Shown: positions 44,128 to 55,731 of the stretch, one piece after another
Layout: every line of letters starts with the position of its first letter
Numbering within the stretch: the stretch's first letter is position 1
From: Smallanthus sonchifolius
Lineage: Eukaryota; Streptophyta; Magnoliopsida; Asterales; Asteraceae
Assembly (NCBI GenBank): GCA_023525975.1
Contig: CM042018.1
Coordinates: 79,119,001-79,183,000, forward strand
Reading direction: 5' to 3'
DNA length: 64,000 nucleotides
Program-made: the position numbers and the translations under genes
The notes under the pieces: generated by a model
Told to the model about the DNA's origin: nothing
What the model saw: the letters and a program-made list of their open reading frames with translations, nothing else
Databases searched by the model: none

Positions 44128-46229
44128 GAAGAAGATTTCAGACAGATTGACCCTGTTGATCTGGAAGAAATGAATATCCAATGGAATATGGCAATGTTGA
44201 TGCGACAGGCTAAAGATTTTTTGAAGAGAACTGGTAGGAAATATATTGGTTCAAATAGTCGATCACGTATGGGGTTTGATAAGAGCAAAGTTAGGTGTTA
44301 CAACTGCCAAGAGTATGGTCACTTTGCTAAGGAGTGTGTGAAGCCAAAGGTAGAATTTGATTCTCAAAAGAAGCAATCTAACTTTCAGCATAATAGGAAT
44401 CAGTCACATGGTTCATCTGGTAATCAAAATCATGGTCCTTCTGGTAATTCAAATCATGCATCTGCTTCATCAGCCTTAGTTGCTCAAAATGATGAAAACT
44501 ATGATTGGGGCATTCATCTGGAAGATTTGGTGGGTGCTGTGAGTCAGGCTTTTGTTGCAGAAATACATTCAGAAAAACCAGAGGAGTCTACTGATGATGA
44601 AAGTTCTAGTGATGATTCGTGTGATGGTGATAGTGTTCCAAGCATTGATGATGAGGAAGAAAAAGAGAAAAATATTGATTCTGATGCTGTGTCAGGGGTT
44701 GCTGATGAGGAAATTGTACTTACAGAAAATACTTCAGTTGGTGATGATGCAGAAAATATTCCAATTGCCAAAGTATTCATGGCAGACATGTCTGACCCGA
44801 CTAAGGTAAAAGACTCTGTTTATGATATATTTTGTTCTAACTGTATTTCTGTTAAAAATAAAATGCAGAAAGTCATGGATGATAACACAAACTTGATTTG
44901 TGATATGAAATCAATGCATACTGTTAATCAGAAATTAAAAGATAATGATAAACTGTGCATTGATAGAATTGAGTCTTTGAAAAGAGACTTAAATTCTCTT
45001 GGGTTAAAATACAAAGAGCAGGGTTATCATCTTGATATGGCTTATGCTGAAATTGAGAAACGAAATGAAGTAGTTGCCCAAAAGAACAAGGAAATTTCGG
45101 AAAAAGAATCTTAGGTGATAAAATTACATAGAAAGCTGGAACAGTTTGAGAATTCATCTGTAGTGTTGGATTATTTTAAGGCTAATGCTGATCCCACAAA
45201 AAGGATTGCTGGTATTGGGTTTGTTCCTCCTCCGTTCAATGGGAATTATGTAGTTGAGCCTGAAATAATTCATGAAGAGGAGATTGATCCCAAGACAGTT
45301 TTAAAAGTGAATCCAGTGACGGGTGAAGACATGGTGTATGATTCTGATACAGAGGATGAAGTATTTGATGATTCAAAGGTTGAAGGCATTCCGAGAGAGG
45401 TGAAAATTGATGAACCAAAGATTATGAAGAATGTTACTTGGGATAGGTGCATCTTGACAGAACCTGAAGAGGTGAAGGTGGTTCAAACTAAACTTTCTCC
45501 AATATTAAAGTCAAGTGGGTTTGTTACGGCTGGTTTTCAAAAAGTGAATTCTTCTAAGGTGCCAAAACAGACTTATGTTCGTAAGAAGCCGGTTATTTGT
45601 TCTGGGCATTCATCCGAAGCATCTTATTCTGATGGTTCTTCGAATTCAAAGAAAACACCTTATTTTAGAACTTATCAAGAAAGACGAGTGTGTTTTCACT
45701 GCAATGAATCTGGTCATATTTTGATTAATTGTCCATACAAGAACAAGGGTAAAATGAAGGCTGTTCCACCACAACCGAAAGTGGTGAAAATTTTAAAAAG
45801 AAAAGATGAGGGAAAGTCGCCTTTCAGTTTGGAGAGAAATATGACTGATCATTCTTTTGTTAAATCCCATGGATTTAAACAACAGAATTTTTTGAATGCT
45901 AAATCTTTTGTTTGCAAAGAGAAAATTGAGATTCCGAAAATTGGTATTTCAAAAGATTCTTTTCAGGAGGTTAAATTGTCAAGACCTCAAAGACGAAGAA
46001 GAAACAGAAAATTAAAGAAAATTTTGATAAAACATCTGAATCCTACAATAAAAAATCTCATAATGTTTTTCAAAATAATACAAATGGTTCCTCTTTGAAA
46101 AGATCTGTTTGTCAATCGTCTGTTCCAACAGTGAATGATAAAAATGATTGTAAATTACAAGAAGTAGTTTATTTTGATCAATCGGGACGACCCAAGACCA
46201 CGATGGCTTGGGTTCCACTTTCTAACTGA
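44128..46229 (+). pseudogene. Copia B gag, second part with two zinc knuckles, broken
   Basis: Continues the gag of 33429-34412 in frame. Domains: MNIQWNMAMLMRQAKDFL, first knuckle CYNCQEYGHFAKEC (44296-44337), Asn/Ser/His linker, acidic Ser/Asp stretch (44580-44780), coiled coil (44820-45170), GIGFVPPPFNGNYVVEPE, acidic repeat, second knuckle CFHCNESGHILINC (45691-45732), a basic stretch (RPQRRRRNRKLKK) and the end KTTMAWVPLSN then TGA at 46227-46229. Breaks: TAG at 45112 (A and D have a sense codon) and a two-base insertion near 46027. Reassembled length is about 1,030 residues, long for a copia Gag. The two knuckles are 465 codons apart. Confidence 0.92.
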
Positions 46230-46247
46230 TTCTCGTTGTTTATGTAG
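46131..46247 (+). other. Candidate 117-nt intron at the gag/protease border (B)
   Basis: GTGAATG donor, TTCTAAC branch-point-like site, T-rich TTCTCGTTGTTT, then TAG acceptor. It contains the gag TGA (46227-46229) and a TAG (46245-46247), both in the gag-pol frame. Both ends fall between codons, so removal keeps the frame into GQPRRTINN and the protease. Alternatively the stops are suppressed in translation. Confidence 0.5.
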
Positions 46248-49200
46248 GGACAACCAAGGAGGACTATCAACAATACATGGTATGTGGATAGTGGTTGCTC
46301 TCGACATATGACAGGGAATGTTAGATTACTTGAGGATGTGATTAAAATTGATGGTGGTTATGTCGCTTTTGCGGGTAATAAAGGCGGGTACATAACAGGC
46401 CAGGGAACGTTAAAGAATGAAAAAGTAAAATTTGAAAAGGTGAATTATGTTGAGCAGCTGGAACACAATCTGTTAAGCGTATCACAAGTCTGTGACAAGA
46501 AGTTTTCGTTCCATTTTAATGATGCTGAATGCTATATTCTGAAACCGGGTTTTGTGATTCCTGATGAATGGATTCTTATGAAGGCTCCAAGGAGAAATGA
46601 CACGTATGTCCTTGACATGAGTGTCGCTACTACAACGGATTCAATTCCAACATGTTTACTCTCCAAGGCTTCGGAATCTGATTCAATATTGTGGCACAGG
46701 AAACTAGCTCACATCAACTACAAGAAGATAAACTACATTGTTAGGAATGATCTTGTGCTGGGTATTCCGAAAATGAAATTCTCAGTTCCTGATGATTGTA
46801 TTCCGTGCAAGAAGGGGAAGCAAAGAAAGAAATCTCACAAATCAAAATCGACAAATTCTATCGTAACTCCTTTGGAATTGTTGCATATGGATTTGTTCGG
46901 TCCAATAAGTATTAGGAGCATTGGTGGGAAATCGTACTGCTTGGTAGTAACTGATGATTACTCCAGATTTTCATGGGTTAAGTTTCTTTCATCTAAAGCT
47001 GAAACCACTGAGTTGGTTCAATACTTAATCCTGGGTTTGGAAAATTTATTAAATCTGAAAGTTAGAAGAATAAGGAGTGACAATGGCAGCGAATTTAAGA
47101 ATAGCAAAATGGGCTTATTCTGTTTACAAAAAGGAATTCATCATGAATTCAGTGCGCCATATGTTCCTCAACAAAACGGTGTCGCTGAACGAAAGAACAT
47201 GACGTTGGTCGAAACAGCTCGCACGATGCTTGCAGATTCTAAGCTACCAGTCACCTTTTGGGCTGAAGCTGTGAATACTGCGTGTCATGTTTTGAACAGG
47301 GTCTTGACCGTCAAGCGACATAACAAGACTTGCTATGAATTGCTGAATAATCGAAAGCCGAATCTGGAATATTTACTACCTTTTGGTAATCCGTGTACCC
47401 TACTGAAGGTTCGAGATGTCCCGACTAAATTCAGTGCGAAGGCTATTGAAGGGATTTTTCTAGGGTATGTGGCTAATTCGACTACCAAGAGGGTTTATAA
47501 CAAAGAGACACGCCAAGTTGAAGAATGGTTCCATATTGACTGTTCAAATAGGTCTTTTCCTCAAATGGCGATTGGTCCGGATTGGGCATTTGATTATGAA
47601 AACTTATTCAAGTCTTTTCATTTACCTTCTGACATTTCTGATGAAGATGCTGCTGTTCTTTATGATTCTTGTCAAGATGCACATCATAATGGATTTCTAC
47701 CAAATGCAGTTCCAAATTCATCGATTCCATCAACTTCTGCTCCTGACCCAAATGTTGCTTCTTTTTCCGGTCCACAAGATTCAGAAAGTGAGGAGGATAA
47801 TGCTATTTTTCAAGATTCTTCTGCTGATCCGTTGATTGGTGATGATTCATTACCTTCGACACAGGCTCAGGGGGAGATTCCTACAAATTTAGACTCGGAA
47901 ATTCCTATTAATCAAGATTATTCTTATCAATCTGAATCTACTCAAGTTGAAGTGTTGCCGGTTCCTGAGGTCGCATCCATCAAGGAACTCAAAAGTCACC
48001 CGATGACAAATATAATTGGAAATTTGCAGGATGGAGTGAAGACGCGTTCTCTTGTTGACAATACTTGTTTGTATACTTGCATTAAAGATTCTGGTGTTCT
48101 TGATGATTGCTCACATTCTTGCTTTATTTCGCAGGTTGAACCTAAGAATGTTGAGATGGCTTTAAATGATAACAACTAGATAGAAGCTATGCAAGAAGAA
48201 CTTGCGCAATTTGACAAACTGAAGGTTTGGAATCTGGTTGATTTACCGAAAGGTGCGTATCCGATAGGAACAAAATGGGTGTTTAAATGTAAAAAGGACG
48301 ATCGAGGTGTCGTGGTACGCAACAAGGTAAGATTAGTTTTCCAGGGCTTCAATCAACAAGAAGGAATTGATTACACCGAGGTTTATGCGCCTGTTGCGAG
48401 GCTTGAGGCTACAAGGCTGTTTTTAGCTTTTGCTTCTTTTAAAGGCTTTAAGGTTGTTTCAATTAGACGTCAAGAGTGCGTTTTTATATGGTAAGGTCAA
48501 GGAGGAAGTCTACGTGTGTCAGCCGCCGGGGTTTGAAGATCCGTTAAATCCGAACATGGTTTTCAAGCTAGATAAGGCCCTTTATGGTCTTCATCAGGCT
48601 CCTCGTGCGTGGTATGAAACTTTATCCACACATCTTTTGGCGAATGACTTTGTTCGTGGAAAGATAGACTCGACCTTATTCATAAAGAAATCAGGGGGAG
48701 ATTACCTGCTGGTACAGATTTATGTGGATGATATTATTTTTGGCTCGACAAATGAAGGGTTATGCAAAGACTTTGAGGGTGTTATGAAGTCGAAATTCGA
48801 AATGTCTGCTATGGGAGAGTTATCGTTTTTCTTAGGTTTACAAGTAAATCAAAAGGAAGATGGTTTCTTTATTCATCAGTCCAAGTATGTCAAAGACATC
48901 TTGAGCCGGTTCAAGATGGAGGACTGTACCCCATATGATACTCCAATTCCGGTCAACCATAAGTTGAATTCTGACCCAGATGGAAAAGATGTGGATTGTC
49001 GACTTTACAGAGCTATGATTGGATCCCTCATGTACTTAACTGCTTCAAGGCCGGATATAATGTTCGCCGTGTGTATCTGTTCCAGATTTCAGGCAAAGCC
49101 AAAAGAATCCCACTTAATTGCTGTGAAAAGAATCTTTCGGTATTTAAAAGGAAAACAACGTTTAGGGCTATGGTATCCTCATGGTTCTAACTTTGATTTC

Positions 49201-49665
49201 AATGCTTATACTGATTCTGATTTTGGTGGTTGTTGTCTGGACAGGAAATCTACAACAGGTGGTTGCCAGTTCTTAGGTAATCGACTTGTATCCTGGCAAT
49301 GCAAAAAGCAAACCACAGTCTCGATTTCTACATGCGAAGCAGAATACATCGTTGCTGCAAGTTGTTGTTCACAGATCCTGTGGATACAACAGCAATTGAG
49401 AGATTACGGTTTGAATTTCACAGGAACCCCTATGCTTATTGATAACAATGCTACTATGTCCATAACTAATAATCCTGTTAAACATAGTAAAACTAAGCAC
49501 ATAGAAATTCGATATCATTTTATTCGTGATTGTGCAGAGAAAAGGTTGATTGAGCTGGTCAAGGTACACACTGACGATAATTTTGCTGATTTGTTCACTA
49601 AGGCATTTGATCGTACCAGGTTTGAGTTCCTAATTAAAATGATTGGTATGATCAATCCCGAATAA
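46248..49665 (+). pseudogene. Copia B protease, integrase, RT and RNase H, broken
   Basis: Protease: YVDSGCSRHMTG at about 46281-46315. GAG-pre-integrase block to about 46680. Integrase, numbering from 46284: zinc ligands H138, H143, C172, C175; catalytic D203 (HMDLFGP), D266 (SDNGSEF), E302 (AERKN) with D35E spacing. A variable acidic linker follows (47640-48010). TAG at 48177-48179 stands where tryptophan is expected (NDNNWIEAM in D). One inserted T near 48454 shifts the frame. RT: KVWNLVDLPKG, DVKSAFLYG, QIYVDDIIFGS (48721-48732 codes YVDD), FFLGLQV. RNase H: TDSDFGGC, CEAEYI, HIEIRYHFIRD, ADLFTKAF; natural stop at 49665. Two point breaks in otherwise well-kept domains fit a young insertion. 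Confidence 0.93.
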
Positions 49666-51246
49666 AAGCTTTTCAAAATCAGAATTTCATGGAAAATTTT
49701 GTTTTTAATTTCTTTTATTGCTTTATTACATTTTTGCATTTACATTTCAGTCAAAAAGTTCTTAATTTATAAAAAGTCAAAACAAATTGAAAAATATAAA
49801 ATTTGACATCATTTGAAGTTAGAGAAGAAATGATAGTACATCAGTGATTAGTTCATTTCACACGACCTTAGTAGACCTTTGATATATGATTGCTTAAAAT
49901 AAATTGATTTGATCTAAATTTCATAGTCTGCATAAATGAGAAATGATAGCGTTGTGACTGCTCTAATCTTGAAAATTAGTTTTAAATTTGTGTATGAGTT
50001 TTGAATCTTAAATTTTCAATAGACTACAAGCGTTTTGAAACTAATAGTAGTGTGAAAATTAAATATAAAATGATTACATCTGTGATTTGAATCCATTATA
50101 TGCCTGGGTGTGTGTGTAAAAGATCATTATCAGAAAAAGAATATACGGTTTTAAAGAATTTCATGAGACCAATATCGAATTATATCTTTAGCACAAATTT
50201 ATTTCAGTTCACTTCACTGCCCATGCCCCGAAAAACATGCAAGGTGATTGTTGAACTAAGATATACTTTCACAATCTGTTGAAATATATATTCGCCCTTG
50301 GATCAGTTAGATACATCATCTAGTCTGAATTCATTGAAACTTATTTAGATAATAGTTGGATCCTCATACCTGAATCTGTTGATTCTCATTTTTCAGCCAA
50401 TTCATTAGAATCTTCTGATTCTGAATCATCATGATTCTTATATCCTTTGGGATCTGCTTCTTTGCTTGTGCTAAATGAGATAATTTCATCTTGGAAATTG
50501 ATCTAATCTTAAAAAAAAAATATTAAAAAAAAAAAACTGTTTATGTCTTGAAGATAGTGCATTTTATATTTCTATTTGGCATATATGTGGGGTACACGAT
50601 GTTTTTCATCAAAATGGTACTAAATCACATGAATTTAGAAAATAAACGCTTATATTTTCAAATCTTATAATATTGACAAATTTAAGAGTTCATGCTTTAT
50701 ATTTCAAATTCGGTATAAATAAAAGAGCATTTCATAACCTGATCTCATTTACTTTGAAATTTATCGCGTATCATTTCAAATGTCATTCAAATTGAATGAG
50801 CTTCAAAATGAAAAAGATGCAAAGTGCACAAGACTGAGTTGGAAGGTTTCATACTATAGGTTACCCTTCATTATTTATAATATGTGTGATGAATTACTCG
50901 GATACTGATATGATCTTCTTACTCATGATGTTCATTCAAAAATATGTGATTCTGTTGAAAAAAATATATATATATAAAAAAATATATACAAAAATATGTG
51001 ATTCTGTTTGTATAGATAAAATCCAAAAAAAATATGTGATTTCGTTTTATTCAGATAAAAGTCAAAAATATGTGGTTCCGTCTGTATAGATAAAACTCAA
51101 AAAGATTTTGATTTTTATTTTCCATGAAAATTCTAAAATTTTATTAAAATTGTTCGGGATTGGATCGAATATTGCTGATGAAAGTTCGAGTTTTGAAAGA
51201 TTGAAGTTGGTAAATTTTTGTTCAAGGCAAAATGGTTGAAAAAGCA

Positions 51247-51488
51247 ATTAAGTTCGCTTGTGTACAGTGAAGCGAACTTAATATGTTCGCTTAAATCGGT
51301 GAAGCGAACTTAATCGTTTGTCTGGGGTGAAGCGAACTTAATGGTGAAGCGAACTTATCTTGTTCGCCGAAGGTTTGTTAAGCGAACTTAACAAGTTCGC
51401 TTACTCAAGCGAACTTAATCTGATTATGTGTTGAATCAGGCGAACTTGTCTTGTTCATCGTCTTCATCAGATTTTAGGCGAACTTATC
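51247..51488. repeat. Palindrome cluster in the B spacer, distal
   Basis: Many GCGAACTTAA and TTAAGTTCGC half-units and several full palindromes, for example GCGAACTTAACAAGTTCGC near 51390. Confidence 0.85.
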
Positions 51489-51809
51489 CCAAAATTTCTC
51501 AAATTTTATATCTGTGTTGTGGGTGTTAATTTTTGACTGTCTCTTGATCGAAATTGAAGTGCGAATCTAACCAAGGTATTTTCGTTGGATTTCATCCGAT
51601 AAATTGGTTGTATTTGATGGTTTTTGTCTCGGTTTTTCGTCGATCTGTTACAACGACTGTTTTGACCTAATTGTTGACCTAACAATCAAATTGTTCATCG
51701 TTTTTGGTCATATTGTGATATTCGAGTGATTGGATAGGATTATTTCATGTTTTGATCCGATTTTGCCGAAATTTGAATTCTCAGTGTTTGAATGTGAATC
51801 GTCTCAGGT

Positions 51810-51913
51810 TCAAGCGAACTTGTTCCAAGCGAACTTGTTCGAAGCGAACTTGTCAGACGAACTTAATAAGTTCGCCTCTTGTAACACTAAGCGAACTTAT
51901 TAAGTTCGCCTAG
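51810..51913. repeat. Palindrome cluster in the B spacer, aORF-proximal
   Basis: Three tandem half-units (AAGCGAACTTGTTC) followed by two full palindromes, about 170 bases before the aORF ATG. Confidence 0.85.
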
Positions 51914-52044
51914 GGGTCAGAAGTGAAAAAGTGTTGTGATTTTTTTCTTGTTGAATTTTTTTTTTTTGTTTGAATATTTTTTTTTGTTTTGTGTTGTCTG
52001 TTTTGTTTGTGTGTCGTATTAATTGTGCATCATATATGTGTATG

Positions 52045-52082
52045 TGTTCTAATGTTTGTTAAGTTGTCAAATATTTTCACAG
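52045..52082 (+). promoter_or_regulatory. Candidate 3' splice site before the aORF (B)
   Basis: Branch-point-like CTAAT, T-rich run, then TTTTCACAG joined directly to ATGGCTCGACG. D (21228-21270, minus) and A (62905-62938) have the same arrangement. Confidence 0.5.
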
Positions 52083-55000
52083 ATGGCTCGACGTGTCGAA
52101 TACAAGCATAATCAAGTGGCATTATTAGATCCTAATATGCCGGAAGCTGTTCATTTTCAAGGCATAATCAATTTTCTGAATCGATCAAGATTGCGTGTTG
52201 CTTTATCTGCGGATCCGTATATTAGCTTGGTGTATATACAACAATTCTGGGATACCGTACATCAAGATATCGACGTGGAACCGCATGTCCTTCGTGCAAC
52301 AGTCAATAATACCGCTATTGCAATTTCCGAAGCGACAATTCGAGCTGCTCTTGATTTAGGAGGAAATGCTGAAGATCCAATTTCTTATCCTAGTACTCTT
52401 ATTATGGGATGTTTTCAAAGGATGGGTTATCGTGGACGACAAAATGACACTCAAGCTCGGAAAGGTGGTTTAGTGGGTGAATGGCGATACTTTATGCATG
52501 TGATCATACAATGCATTTCTCCACGAAAAGCTGGTACGGATGGCTTGAAGATGGCATTACAAACGGCAATGGTGGCCTTAACATTGAATAAGCGATTCAA
52601 TTTTCCGCTTTATTTCTATAGGGAGATAGTTATGCAGATCAATCCAGCTGAAGGTCAAGGTTTCTTGATGTATCCAAGGTTTATTCAGCTGATACTTAAT
52701 CATCTTATTCCAGATCTTCCACAACATGCTATTAGATTGACTTTGACTCCGATGTCAAAACGTATCTTTACAGACTGTACTAAGGTGAAACAGCAGAATG
52801 CTGCTTTGATTCCAGTGAATACTGCACTGTTTGGGCACTTAATCAATCCTGATTATGTTGCACCACTGAATAACAACTGGTTTCATCCAGATGAACTTGC
52901 TCAAGTTCAAGGAGTTAATGTTCAACCACAACCACAACAGCAACAACCACAACAGCAACAACCACAACAACCACTACAACAAGTTCAACCTCAACAGATT
53001 CCACAACCACAAATTCATATTCCTATTCCTGAACAAATTCCTATTCCACAAGCTGCATTTAATATTCCTATTCAGGAACCAATTTTAGAAGAGGTCGTTC
53101 ATGATCCTGATCACGATCTAGGAATGAACATGGATGATTTTGTTGATGATGCTGTGAACTCGCCAATTCATGAACAAGAAGGGAATGTGGTGACTGAAGC
53201 TGAGTCAAGTTCCAGTTCAAGTGATACTTCATCATCTGATGATGACAGCACTGCTTCTGATGAATCTAGAGATTTTTCTCCAGGTCATTATGAATGGTTG
53301 GCTGCTATTCCACTGGCTAATGCTGGAAAACGCATTAAATCTCAAGCCAAACGACCACGACGCAAGTCTGTTCGGGATCCTCCTTCCGGATCAGTTCTTG
53401 GAAAAAGATCGTTGGTAGATGAACGTTCTGACACTGATAGTGACTTTAATCCTGATCCTTCACGACAAAAGTTAATGTCTGCTTCAATTGCGGCTGCATA
53501 GTCTTCTCAAGGAGTTGAGGATGCAAATTTTGTTGCTTCTCTGATTGTTACTCCTCCAAGATCTAAGGATCCATCTCCAGTTCCATCTCCTATTCCTACA
53601 GCAATTCCTACTACTTCAAGTCCTTCTATTCCACAATCCACAGCTGGTCCATCAAAGACTTCTGATTCTGACAGGATTACTTTCCTTGAATCTCAAGTGC
53701 TTACTTTACAAACACAAGTTAACTCTCTTGTGTCTATTGATTCTCAATGAAAGCTGGTGATTCAGACTCAAGCTCAACAGATTGCTGATATGCAAGCGTT
53801 AGTGTCCAAACTCGTTCAGCGTCTTGACGCTCAGGGGGAGTTGAGGATACCTGATACTTGTCACACTGAGTCAATACAAAGACGTGATGATGAAGACAAT
53901 GATCCTGCTGGAAATATTGAGGGTTATCGTCAATACACTGACGCTAATCCTATATCTAGAGTTCAGGGGGAGTCGACATCACAATCTCTTGAAGGAAACA
54001 AAGATAAAGATACTTCGGGTAATAATGAAGAAGAAATTCTGTTATTAGATTTCTTTCAAGATTCAGAAGAAAAGGCTGAAAAGATTGAATGTCTTGATGA
54101 CATTGACGATTTATTCAATGACATGGAAGATGATATGTCAGACACTGAGATAGAAGAAGGAGAAATAGTGGAGATTGAAATAGAGAAAGATAAAGACAGT
54201 GTTACATATGAAGGCTATGACGGTCTTAAGGTGCCGTATAACTTCATCCAAGAGGATGTTGTTCCTGAATTCTCTTATGACGGAATAACTGACTCTATGG
54301 ACTCTATTGAAGACGTCACATTGCCTGATGATACAGCTGAGTCAAAGATGGATACGGATGATGAGAATCTTCAATTCAATAAGTATGCTGAAACTGAAAC
54401 TACTCACACTGAGTCTCCGAAGATTAATGAAGAACCTGTGATGTTTAGAGATACAGGTATGACACGAGAACAGTGGAGAGAAGTAGTAAATAGTTGGATG
54501 AAGGTACAACCCAAGTCTCCAATACAACCTGCTCAGAAAGAAAAATATGTGAATAAAGAGCAGTGTGTAGGAAGGATCATAAGTTGGTTCTATGATGATG
54601 AATCAAAATTGTTTGTAATCAAACGATCTGACGGTGTTCAATACTTAAAGCCTAGGATCAAATATTTCAATACCTTACCGAGGTGTGAAATAAATGGTCT
54701 AGCTTCAAAGCCTCTCATAAATAGATCGAAGAATGGTTTGGCTGATGTGATAGCAAATCTGATAAAGAAAGAAGGTAGTTCGGGTAAGTATGAAAGGCTG
54801 AAACCACAGAAGGGAAAGAGAGTGAAGAACACAGATCCTAAGACTGGAAAAGTAACCTGGAGATACAAGTATAGACCAGTACGTGTTGTACACAAGATAC
54901 CATTGAAGAAGATTCCTCAAGACTTTCTTGGGAATATGAAATGGTGGTATGTTGATGTTAATACTGGTGAAGCAAGGGTTGAGGATAAAGATAATAAGGT

Positions 55001-55199
55001 CATTGTGTGTTTCTATGACGCAATGAATCTTATTAATTTTTCAAAGAAAGATCAGAGGACACTGAGAAAGAATGAGATAATGTATACTGATGAATGGAGA
55101 GAACAAGGTCTACAGTATAAAAGAGTTTTGGAGATATGCAGAAGATATGGTGTGCATGCTGGCAGCAGACTATCGGATAACTGGAAGACTTCAAGATAA
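52083..55199 (+). pseudogene. aORF of copia B, 1,038 codons with two stops, function unknown
   Basis: ATG at 52083 (MARRVEYKHNQVALLDPN), conserved in A and D and preceded by the CAG acceptor. One frame to TAA at 55197-55199, broken by TAG 53499-53501 (glutamine expected) and TGA 53748-53750 (tryptophan in D). Domains: conserved amino-terminal globular part, residues 1-270; Gln/Pro tract about 280-330; acidic Ser-rich 350-410; basic patch 415-428 (KRIKSQAKRPRRK); coiled coil 535-590; acidic 600-770; C-terminal part with modules ISWFYDDESKLFVIKRSDG (about 833) and NMKWWYVDVNTGEARVEDK (about 947). No membrane segment, protease or nuclease motif seen. It occupies the position of the env-like ORF of SIRE elements but does not look like an envelope. 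Confidence 0.82.
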
Positions 55200-55230
55200 A
55201 TACTGAAGACAGAAGATCAAGCTATTGTCA

Positions 55231-55238
55231 AGGGGGAG
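55231..55238 (+). other. Polypurine tract of copia B
   Basis: AGGGGGAG, two bases before the 3' LTR. Confidence 0.92.
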
Positions 55239-55240
55239 TC

Positions 55241-55731
55241 TGTTAGGACATAGACTTGTAATGACAAAAGCTTGTAATAGTTAGATTTTATGTCTTTATG
55301 TTTTGTCATGAAATTGTAATAGTTACCAAGTGTTTTACTAGTGAGCCTAGAGGCGAACTTAGTTAAGTTCGCCTGCCCTATCAGAGGCGAACTTAATAAG
55401 TTCGCTTAGGCATAGCTGAGGCGAACTTGTTAAGTTCGCTTATACTGTTTCAGGCGAACTTAGCTAAGTTCGCTTACAACAGTGTTGGGTCTATATATTG
55501 TTGTTACAGAGTCATTAGACAGAGAGGAACAGAAGCGTGAACAGAGGTGAACAATTGTCTGATCGAGTCTGTAACCATCGTTATTCTGAATATAATCGAG
55601 AAGTTTATTTACGCGTGTTGTTGTGAATTGTCGGTTAGTATACAAAACGTTAACGCGAAGGATTCCGCACTTCGTGTTATCGCAACGTCATATCACGAGT
55701 TTGATCAGTAGCTGAGTTACCTGGACCTACA
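55241..55731 (+). repeat. 3' LTR of copia B
   Basis: 491 bases; palindrome cluster at 55349-55477, TATA candidate near 55491. Five differences from the 5' LTR. Confidence 0.95.
55349..55477. repeat. Palindrome cluster in the B 3' LTR
   Basis: Identical to 32475-32603; none of the five LTR differences falls inside a unit. Confidence 0.9.

Larger units (their letters stand above)
49666..52082 (+). other. Spacer between RNase H and aORF in copia B
   Basis: Non-coding, AT-rich, collinear with the spacers of D and A. It has a degenerate minisatellite near 50935-51100, palindrome clusters (51247-51488, 51810-51913), long T-rich runs (51940-52010) and, directly before the aORF ATG, TTCTAATG, a T-rich stretch and TTTTCACAG. 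Confidence 0.75.
32367..55731 (+). mobile_element. Ty1/copia element B, complete in extent, split by gypsy G
   Basis: Two 491-base LTRs (32367-32857, 55241-55731) differ at five positions by my count, about 1 percent, so the insertion is young. Flanked by ATCTT on both sides, inside the gag of copia A. Internal order: PBS, leader, gag, protease, integrase, RT, RNase H, spacer, aORF, PPT. Gypsy G (34413-44122) interrupts gag. Without G the element is about 13.65 kb. Coding breaks: G insertion, TAG at 45112, +2 shift near 46027, TAG at 48177, +1 shift near 48454, and stops at 53499 and 53748 in the aORF. SIRE-type by layout. Confidence 0.95.

Noticed and set aside
49666..52082. Possible env-like gene in the long pol-aORF spacer
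   Set aside because: No frame above about 70 codons, no conserved translation among A, B and D, and strong AT bias; conservation is at the nucleotide level through shared ancestry.
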